A DNA stretch of 64,000 nucleotides from Candidatus Methanoperedentaceae archaeon GB37 (GTDB taxonomy: Archaea > Halobacteriota > Methanosarcinia > Methanosarcinales > EX4572-44). Below the pieces are notes generated by a model. That model saw nothing but the letters and a program-made list of their open reading frames with translations. It did no database searches and was not told the origin of the DNA. A program made the translations under genes and the position numbers. This document shows, in pieces, positions 17,167 to 26,400 of this stretch; position 1 is the first letter of the stretch; each line of letters starts with the position of its first letter. The DNA is taken from contig LR991653.1 in the NCBI GenBank assembly GCA_905171695.1, positions 90,258 through 154,257 of the forward strand. The letters are read 5' to 3'.

Positions 17167-18183
17167 TTATTCACCTTCTTTTTCGGATGAAGTAAAATCG
17201 AAGAGAAGATATACAGGTATTACATACTCTTTATTAGCTTTAATAGTAATATTATCCAATTCTATTGGTTTATATTCATTATATGCTAGGTCCGTTATGT
17301 ATAATTTCGCCGATAGTTTCATAGGAGTCGTAGAAACTTTGATAGCATTAATAGCATCCATAAAGATTATTTTATTCTCGTATACTGTTCTTAAATAAAT
17401 TAGAAAACTCTCTAACTCAGTTACAATTGATATATTTTTGAGATAAGATGTTAAGATTACATTGGCGAAGTCTCTGAGAAAAACCTCATCTTCCTCAAAA
17501 GCATTTAATAATCCATTAAATAATATTTTTAATTTTTCAAGTTCATCTTTTTTAAATATAGGGGGATTTTTTCCCATTTCAACAAATCCAACCAATAATT
17601 CATTATATTCCGGAAATTTTACTCTAAGTTTTGATGCTTTCCGCTCTACATCATCCCAGAAATTCTTTCTAAATTCTTCAATTCCCATAGGATTAAAAAT
17701 TTTTATATCTGAGCTATCAGAACATTCCAATCTCAATATCGCAGTTCCTCTGCCCCTATTTGCAATTTTTATTTTATTAGATATGTTTATTATATTTTGG
17801 TCTCCTAAAACTTCAAGTGATATGTGGTTGGGTGCCTCATATAGAGTTATATCCGGTCTAAATAGAATTATAGATTTTTTCTCACTATAAATAATCTGAT
17901 TATTTTTATAAATAGATATATCTACATCTTTTTTAGTACTAGGCTCATTTAATTTAGATATAAATTTAATGCCCAAATATCCATTCACATCTACTTTATC
18001 AACATAAAGAATGTTATCTTTCAATCTGAAATTTCCTTCACTTACATTGTAAATTTCTTTAATTTCTATCTCTTCCGAATATTCAATCTCTATTAAATCA
18101 ATATTTTCAGAACGCTCCCAGAGTATGTATAATGGAATTTCAGACCCTTGAAGTGAATGTATGGGCAAATACACATTTATCAT
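17167..18183 (-). CDS. Unknown protein, first gene of AT-rich pair
   Basis: 338 residues, unrecognised. Residues 1-160 look beta-rich (MINVYLPIHSLQGSEIPLYI, LIEIEYSEEIEIKEIYNVSE, NISNKIKIANRGRGTAILRL), like an immunoglobulin-type or arrestin-like sandwich. Residues about 165-270 are helical (FWDDVERKASKLRVKFPEYN, ELEKLKILFNGLLNAFEEDE). The C-terminus returns to strands. No catalytic motif, signal peptide or membrane helix is evident. It is first in a two-gene operon. Upstream lie direct and inverted TTCGTATAT repeats that could be its operator. AT-rich like its partner. Confidence 0.6.
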   Translation of the reverse strand: MINVYLPIHSLQGSEIPLYILWERSENIDLIEIEYSEEIEIKEIYNVSEGNFRLKDNILYVDKVDVNGYLGIKFISKLNEPSTKKDVDISIYKNNQIIYSEKKSIILFRPDITLYEAPNHISLEVLGDQNIINISNKIKIANRGRGTAILRLECSDSSDIKIFNPMGIEEFRKNFWDDVERKASKLRVKFPEYNELLVGFVEMGKNPPIFKKDELEKLKILFNGLLNAFEEDEVFLRDFANVILTSYLKNISIVTELESFLIYLRTVYENKIIFMDAINAIKVSTTPMKLSAKLYITDLAYNEYKPIELDNITIKANKEYVIPVYLLFDFTSSEKEGE

Positions 18184-18240
18184 TCCTTTACCTCCTCAAC
18201 CCCATCGCCCGCATTTTCGGACAACTCGTTCACAAAATGT

Positions 18241-18325
18241 TTCGTATATCATCTCCATTCTGCAGGATATACGAACTTCGTATATCATCTCCATTTTGGC
18301 AGTGTATCTGAGCTACTTCGTATAT
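18241..18325. promoter_or_regulatory. TTCGTATAT repeat array with perfect palindrome upstream of the AT-rich pair
   Basis: TTCGTATATCATCTCCATT occurs at 18241-18259 and again at 18277-18295. A third TTCGTATAT is at 18317-18325. Between the first two, arms GATATACGAA (18266-18275) and TTCGTATATC (18277-18286) form a perfect 10-bp inverted repeat with a one-base centre. The array starts 58 bases before the start codon of the 338-residue gene. This layout fits an operator for a dimeric regulator, or the recognition site of a recombinase. Confidence 0.6.
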
Positions 18326-18481
18326 ACATCAATCTGGATGAAGTCTTATTCTCTATAAAACGTTCCTCAATCATCCTTTACACTCCTTTCTTATTTTCAA
18401 ACAATCTATCCAGTGGACTTTTAATCCTGAGTATATCCCTGTTACTCACATGCGTTTATATCTCTGTTGTTTTTGAGCTCC

Positions 18482-19190
18482 AGACCCGTCCACATCAGAT
18501 GATTATAAATACGGGAAACTATTTTTTATTTATGCCGAGGGTAAGGGAAATTGTTGAAGAGTTGAGGTTGCGGGTGTTTGAGAGGAGTAATGTGCCTTTT
18601 ATAGGTTGAGATTCCCGGTGTTGCAACCTGTATTCAGACGTCTTCTCTGGGGGAGGACTGCCAGAATTCTCTCTCTGGCTTCATCCGGTCCATATAGACC
18701 TCTGTTTGGAACAGGGAATGTTTGAAGAGAAACCGCCTGTTGCATCAGAGAAGAAGAAAAGATACCTGATAACATTAGACGAAACAGTTGTTAAATCAAA
18801 TAAAAAGGTGTACTATGTTTATTCTGCTGTGGATGTGGAAAGAAATGAGTTAATTCTGATTAGAGTTTATACAAACAGGAATTATCTTGTTACAAGGTCT
18901 TTTCTCAGAGAAGTGCTAAAGTTCTGCGAGAACAAGCCAAAATTCATCGCTGATAAAGCCCATTGGCTTATAGATGCGCTGAAAAGCCTAGATCTGGAAT
19001 TTGAGCGATCAGTCCTTTCGGAGCATGAAATCCACCCAAGAGATTTCATGCAAGACTAAAAGAGAGGATAAAGATATTCTTCTGATCAATTAACTCTTTT
19101 AATCCTGTTAAAAACTGAAATTTGTTCTGTAAGCTCTTTATGCTTTATTATAATCGGTTGAGGTAGCGTCTATGTTAAGTGGACACGTCC
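18482..19190 (+). mobile_element. Insertion sequence with degenerate DDE transposase (copy A)
   Basis: A 709-bp element. The left end reads AGACCCGTCCACAT; the right end, read inward, GGACGTGTCCACTT; together they give an imperfect inverted repeat around GTCCAC. A second, shorter copy at 58871-59277 shares both ends and most of the flanking 200 bases on each side, which fixes the boundaries. The only coding content is a broken transposase. No clear target duplication is visible at the ends. Confidence 0.65.
18534..19059 (+). pseudogene. IS6-like DDE transposase, degenerate
   Basis: The N-terminal stretch MPRVREIVEELRLRVFERSN (from 18534) ends in a stop at 18607-18609. A separate open frame (18706-19059) carries the catalytic core: YLITLDETVVKSNKKVYYVY with the first Asp, a spacing of about 60 residues to FIADKAHWLIDALKSLDLEF with the second Asp, and then a collapse of the frame before the catalytic Glu. 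The pattern fits archaeal IS6/IS240-type transposases. Inactive. Confidence 0.6.
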
Positions 19191-19455
19191 ACCTCCCAAA
19201 CCAGCTCACATCTTGTCTCTCTGGCTTGAAAGGGATCAAAGAGAAGAAGTGAGAGAAGCTCAGGAACCAATGGAAGAGAGATCTTTACGTCAGTCATTCC
19301 TCGTGGCAGGTGGTTGGGAAGGGATCAAGCAGGAAGTACCACCACATCACAGAGGGTAAGAAGAGTTTAAAGAAGAGTTTAAAATGGTATGTAAAATGGT
19401 ATGTCAAAAGCTGATGAAGAGATTTGGTGCATTCTTTGAGTGATCTGATATCTCC
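19191..19455. other. Intergenic region downstream of IS copy A
   Basis: No gene supported. Short imperfect direct repeats AAGAAGAGTTTAAAG and AAAATGGTATGT occur twice each around 19360-19410. It contains the 3' flank of purA, which ends at 19456. Confidence 0.4.
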
Positions 19456-20898
<1,443 letters not shown>

Positions 20899-20940
20899 CT
20901 ACTCCTTTCTCTTCTATTTTTCACTTTCTTTTCTATTTTT

Positions 20941-21726
20941 TCACAGTAGTATTTCCTCTAATATAAGCTCGGCTGCTCGTTTTCCAGATAGAAGCATTCC
21001 GCCGAATATTGCGCCCATCCTTGGCGAGCCCAGGACTGCATTGGCAGCCATGCCTGTTACGACCAGCCCAGGATAGATCTCCCTCGTATTGTTGAGGATC
21101 TCCCCCTCTCCGATCTCTGCCCACATCGATCTCTCGCCAACCACTCCTCCAGTATCAGTGGTAAGTTTTGCACCAATCTTCTTCTGCACGATCTTACATA
21201 TCTCACACTCGTGGCCGGTTGCATCGATCACAACCCTCGACCTGATCGCGACCGGGTCAACGTGAAGATTTGCAATCTCCACCGCACTCCAGTTTAAGAC
21301 AAGCCCGCTTATCCGATCGCCTTCCCGTATCATCACATCCTCTACACTCATAAGATTGAAGATACGAGCCCCAGCCTTTACACACTCTGATATGATCGTT
21401 GAAGTTGACTCTATAGCGTCAGCGACCCAGTAGCCATCCTCATATCTACTTGATGAGACGCCGAATTCATTCAGAACCTCCTTTCCTTCATCCTGAACGA
21501 CGATACGTGAGAACATCATTCCACCGCCCCACATACCACCCCCCGGGCTCAGTTTACGCTCAAATATTATCGTCTTCACACCTTTCTTTGCAAGATAGTA
21601 CGCCGCAGTCATGCCTGCAGGACCTGCTCCCACAACAGCAACATCTGTCTCGGTTGCATCCATCAAATCTTCTGTATAACTCCCAATTATCGCCCTGGAA
21701 ATCTTTATCTCGTCTATTTTATTCAC
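20941..21726 (-). CDS. Archaeal Thi4 homologue (thiazole synthase / ribose-1,5-bisphosphate isomerase family)
   Basis: 261 residues from a GTG at 21726, which is preceded by GAGGTGAG at good spacing; the longer frame lacks a binding site. Residues [20 protein letters not shown] and the dinucleotide fold [20 protein letters not shown] are followed by [20 protein letters not shown], all diagnostic of Thi4. Archaeal members form the thiamine thiazole from NAD and glycine using sulfide, or in some annotation are called R15P isomerase. Some residues of the [18 protein letters not shown] and [12 protein letters not shown] blocks surround the active site. Transcribed alone, 195 bases from purA. Confidence 0.85.
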   Translation of the reverse strand: MNKIDEIKISRAIIGSYTEDLMDATETDVAVVGAGPAGMTAAYYLAKKGVKTIIFERKLSPGGGMWGGGMMFSRIVVQDEGKEVLNEFGVSSSRYEDGYWVADAIESTSTIISECVKAGARIFNLMSVEDVMIREGDRISGLVLNWSAVEIANLHVDPVAIRSRVVIDATGHECEICKIVQKKIGAKLTTDTGGVVGERSMWAEIGEGEILNNTREIYPGLVVTGMAANAVLGSPRMGAIFGGMLLSGKRAAELILEEILL

Positions 21727-21989
21727 ATTCTCACCTCGAAACTGAGCGGTGACACACCACATAGGTAGGTACGCTCAGTCAGCTATCCGCTGATCAAATC
21801 AACTGATCAACGATCGCAAGAGACCAGATGTAACGATGATCGCTACATAAAGGTTGTGGTTAAAATGCTGTGTTGACTAAATGAGAAGATTTATTCGTAT
21901 TTTTGATGATAAAATTATAAAAACAAGTAAATTTTGTGGTATTGGGTTTATTATCACTATCAGGAGATCATTAGCTCAAGAAATGAAAT

Positions 21990-22523
21990 ATATGAGAGGG
22001 GGTAAAAATTCGAAGATAAGAGAGACTGGAAGGAATATAACGAGACGTTGGTCAGACGTGGAGAACTCTACCTCTCACTCGGTTTTCTGGATAGTTGGGA
22101 TGATGAACTTGCTATAGATGAATGCTGGTAAAAGAGGAGCACCTTTCTCATACCCAGATCAGTTCGTTGCTTTTATGGGATTTATATATTCGATATTTCA
22201 TATTCCCTACAGGCAAATGGAAGGATTCTTGAGGAAACTTTCAGGTTTAGTTTCCCGAGACATAACAGCGGATTACACGACTTTATTCAAACGTATATCA
22301 AAAATGAACTTTGATCTCCCCGAGACGATCTCGGAAGAAGAAGACGATATAGTAATAGCCGTAGATCTATCTGGTGTAAAGGTTACAAATAGTGGAGAGT
22401 GGATGAGAGAAAAATGGAGAGTGTACAGGGGAGGGATCAAGGTACATATAGCAGTAGATATCAGCACTAAAGAGACTCTGGCTATTGAAGTAACAGATGA
22501 GACCGTAACTGACAGTGAAAAAT
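21990..22523 (+). pseudogene. IS5-family transposase, left half
   Basis: The N-terminal part is in two frames (YMRGGKNSKIRE, then WKEYNETLVRRGELYLSL in another), followed from 22118 by an open frame: GAPFSYPDQFVAFMGFIYSI, YRQMEGFLRKLSGLVSRDIT and AVDLSGVKVTNSGEWMREKW with the first catalytic Asp. Coding similarity stops after VTDSEKF, where the oppositely oriented half begins; the frame continues to 22810 only as antisense of that copy. It lacks the second Asp and the Glu, so it is inactive. Confidence 0.65.
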
Positions 22524-23195
22524 TCGATACTTATCTCTCCGGGCTTCATATCCGAGTCTCTTCATTTCTCTCACCGTCTTGGATCTTGATGGAGATCCCC
22601 TTTGCTTTTGTGGATGAGTTCTTTCTCGTCTTTGATTATTGCCTTGATCTTCTCTTCATCAAGAAGGTTGAAGTTATCCTTACTATCATATCCTCCATCT
22701 CCATACAGTGCATCTATATCATCTCCATTGATACTCTTCTTAGTCTGTCTCACCAGTACTTTAAGCATCTTCCCATCATCGGTTCTCGCATCCTTCAAAG
22801 CCAACCTTGATCCAACCTTTACGTATTCTCCATTTATGTCTGATCCACTCTCCTCTACCTGTAACTTTCATACCAGATTTTCTATAGGTAAATCGATATC
22901 CAGCTTCTTTAACCTCTCACAGATGGAGATGGTGGAGTAATCTATAGTCTTTAGCTTTGGTATGTATTCGGACAGTCTTCTTATAAAGCCTTCTATCTGC
23001 CTGAACGGAAGAAAAGCTACAAGCCAAGAATTGGATGAAGGTCTGAGGAAACTCGAAAGATCCACCAACCTTACCGCTATTCATTTTACTCAGCTCTTCA
23101 TCCCAGTTCTCAAGGAAATCCAAAGAGATATAGAGTTCTCCCCTCCGCACAAGCTTTTCATCATACTCTTTCCAATTCCTCCTCTGCATCTCCAT
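22524..23195 (-). pseudogene. IS5-family transposase, right half
   Basis: Read on minus from 23195: RRNWKEYDEKLVRRGELYIS, then FEFPQTFIQFLA; after a shift FRQIEGFIRRLSEYIPKLKT; after a gap DDIDALYGDGGYDSKDNFNL (second catalytic Asp) and SPSRSKTVREMKRLGYEARR, ending at the fusion point near 22523. Several frameshifts and a region of missing sequence around 22805-22870. About as similar to the left half as a sister element, not an exact duplicate. Confidence 0.6.
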
Positions 23196-23451
23196 ATCTT
23201 TCCCTCCTGCAAATGAGAAGATACAATAAGAAACTCAAAAGTTATTCAACACAGCCACCAAAAACCACAACTTTTATACCTTATACATGAGAGACTCTGT
23301 GGTGAGGTAGAGGGTCGGCGAGGATCGGTTAGAGATGCAGAGAGATGCGTCATTTTTGCATCTGATCGCCATCTTTGCGATCGAGATATTTGCATTACAC
23401 TTCGGAGCGTTGCTCTTTTTTGTTGTATAAATCTGGAGAGGGTTGATGTGA

Positions 23452-26400
23452 ATGTATAGAAAGATAAAAAAGATAGATGTTTGGATTCTGGCATCGTTAT
23501 TGATTATGTTATCACCGTGCTCAATACTTGTAGCAGAGGCGGGCATGGATGGCTCGAAGCATGACTTTACGTTTGAGGGTGAGATTGCGCCAAGCGGTAC
23601 CTGTTCTGCGTGCCACAACTGGTGGATTGAGACGGGTTGGGCACGAAACCTGAGTGAAGAGGAAGCTTATTTCAATCAGACAGAAGATCCAAACTACGTC
23701 CATGATCCTACCATAAAATGCTATGACTGTCACAGTGGCACTGCGGCAGACAATGATCCCAGTTACACGCTTTTTATCAATACAACGCTTGGAAGATATA
23801 TCCCGCAGGACGTTGCCTTTGATGCCAATATGAAGGGAAACGATCTATCCTATGATAGCTCGCCATCTGATGATGAGATCGGATACTACGAGTCATCAAG
23901 ATCAGGCCACTACATAAAGACGAACGCAGCAGGTCTGACAAATATTGAACCTGGTGATAAGCTTCCATGCACCGACTGTCATGATCCACACAACACAGAA
24001 CTCACAAACGAGGTCTTCATAAAAGGGAGCTATAGGTACCCGCTTGGTAGAAAGGTTGTATCAAACTTAAAAGCGAGCACAAACACCCGATCTGGTACTG
24101 GCACTGGACGTGAGATCTGTGCGGTATGTCATGGATACAGCGATTCAGGCATAGCTGTCAGGTTTGTTGATGTTAATCCCCTCTATGGCTCGACCGATAG
24201 GATCGTTCAGACCCCCTCAACGGTATCACAGCATGCAGAGAATGATTCAACACCATGCACAGACTGCCACTCACACAGCACCCCGGCATCGTATTTTGTC
24301 GGAATCAGCAGCCACAACACCCACTTAACCGCCGAGTTTGGACCCAAAATATCCTCGTGCACAGGTGCCGATGGCTGTCACAGTGAGGGAAACTTCAGCC
24401 GCTTCAACGACAACCTCACACTCTCAGCGACTCATGCCTGCGATAACTGCCACAGCCCGAATGGAACATACAATGGTGTCACCCTTGCCAAGGCAAGCTG
24501 GGAAGAAGGCGTCTACAACGGCACAGACTTAAAATCAGGCAAGGAGAAGTGGTGTGCAGGATGTCATGATGAAGAACCTGCCAGCTCTATGGGGAATGGA
24601 AGCGGTATAAACGCCCCGAATATCGTCGGGATGAATCTAATCGGTAGCTGGCAGAGCCCCGTCGCTATTATAACAAATCAGACGGAAAACGTCAGTGATG
24701 CAACAAACCTGCTGGATGGTGACGTTGAGACCGGTGCGAGTGTGAGCGGGGCATCCCAGATCGTCTTTGATCTTGGAGAGAGTACAGAAGTCTCCCATAT
24801 CAGGCTTTACACATCTGCCAGTTCCACGGTCAAGTGGGAGGTGTACGGGAGCAATGATCTTTCAAACTGGACGAGAATACTCTATGGTCAGGATGTGATC
24901 TTTTCCGCTCCTGCATGGCTTACAGGTGAAGATGAGGGATGGGATGAGAGCAGGGTTGACAGGATCATATCTGTGAAATACATCAAGCTCTACAAGAGGA
25001 GTCCCTGGCCTGTGGGGAGTGGTTCTCAGCGTGAGTTTGAGTATAAAGCAGATATACGGTATGGATACTATACCACCGGTCATAAGATTGCCTGCACCAA
25101 CTGCCACAATAGAAGCAGCGCCGCGCATATCGATGGAATCTCACAGACCTACAACACAACCCTTGATAACTATCAGGCTGGTTTCAGGCTGAAATATCTT
25201 GAGGTTGAGAATGAAACCGTCCCCTCACTTGAGATACCAAGAGTCGACTGTAACTGGGGTGATTATCCAAAAACCTCAAACGACTTTGCACTCTGTTTCT
25301 CATGCCACAACAGGTATAACCTCCTCGGGGATGCGAGTGGTACAGGCGACTACCATAAGGATCCACCCCAGACAAACTTCAGGAACAACACCACAAACGC
25401 CCACCTCATCCATCTGCAGGGAAGGGGATACTGTGGAAACAATCCTGACTGGGACTCAGACTGGAACGGCACAGCAGACTCACCACAGAGTTGCACCGCG
25501 TGTCACAATGTTCATGGCTCTCCTGCTCCTGCGATGACAAGACACGGAGAACTTGTGAGTATCAACGATACCCTTGAGAAGGCTCCCCTCCTGAACCTGA
25601 AGTACATAAACGCAGACGGAGAGCTTGATCATAATCTCTCAGATGTTACCCAGAGTATCGGCGGAAGGACACAGTTCTATGGTGCAGGATCCGGAAACGT
25701 TGCGAAGAATAAGGTATGTAACATGTGCCACAATGATCAGATTACTTATTATCGCACACCAGTGCCTCCCACCGTAACCTGTGGTAATGGATCAGGAACA
25801 GGAGGCTGTCACAGCCCTACCGCATACTCTTCCTCTGCAGCAGGCAGCCACGATACTCATCTAACCGCACCCAGGGGACCAAACATAACATCCTGCACAG
25901 GCGCAAATGGCTGCCACAAAGGCAACCACACAGGTCTCTTCAACGATGGTTTACCGCTCTCAACAACCCACAGCTGTGATAACTGCCACAGCCCGAACGG
26001 GACATACGATGGTGTGAATGATTCCACGATCGGAGCAAAACCCAACTGGGAAAGTGGAGTGTACAACATTTCCACGACGTTAAAATCAGGCAAAGAGAAG
26101 TGGTGTGCAGGATGCCATGATGACGAACCGGCGTATAGTAAGGCAGAGTACAGCGAGGTCATCGTGGATAACACCGAAGCTTCTTTTGCTGGTTCATGGA
26201 GTACATCCTCTCACTCAACCGATTATGGAAGCAACTACAGATACAATGGTGCAGGTTCAGGCACTGAAACAGCAACGTGGACACCCAATCTGTCAGAATC
26301 TGGTAATTACTCGGTCTATGCATGGTGGCCCATATATGTTTCAGGAAGAGCAACGAATGCACCATTTACAATTTACTACAATGGTGGTTGTGAGACTGTA

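Larger units (their letters stand above)
21851..23272. mobile_element. Two IS5-type insertion-sequence halves fused tail to tail
   Basis: The left edge (plus) reads GTTGTGGTT...GCTGTGTTGA and the right edge, read inward on minus, GTTGTGGTT...GGCTGTGTTGA. Both outer ends are therefore the same (5') end of one element family. Inside, transposase sequence runs inward from each end and meets at about 22523. Each half lacks the 3' end. The pair forms a diverged, imperfect palindrome about 1.4 kb long. Confidence 0.65.

Noticed and set aside
18241-18325. CRISPR-like repeat array
   Set aside because: Only two long copies with a 17-base gap and a third partial one; spacers are too short and one lies inside a palindrome. 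No cas genes nearby.
18157-18609. 150-codon plus ORF over the repeat array and IS left end
   Set aside because: Runs antisense to an unknown gene start, across repeats and into the IS; no coherent protein.
22524-22810. C-terminal half of the plus-strand ORF after the IS5 left half
   Set aside because: This part is the antisense of the opposite IS5 half (GDGGYDSKDNF on minus), so it is not protein coding on plus.
23343-23363. Hairpin AGATGC/GCATCT upstream of the giant cytochrome
   Set aside because: Six-bp stem with a nine-base loop, no U-tract; too weak to call a terminator or attenuator.
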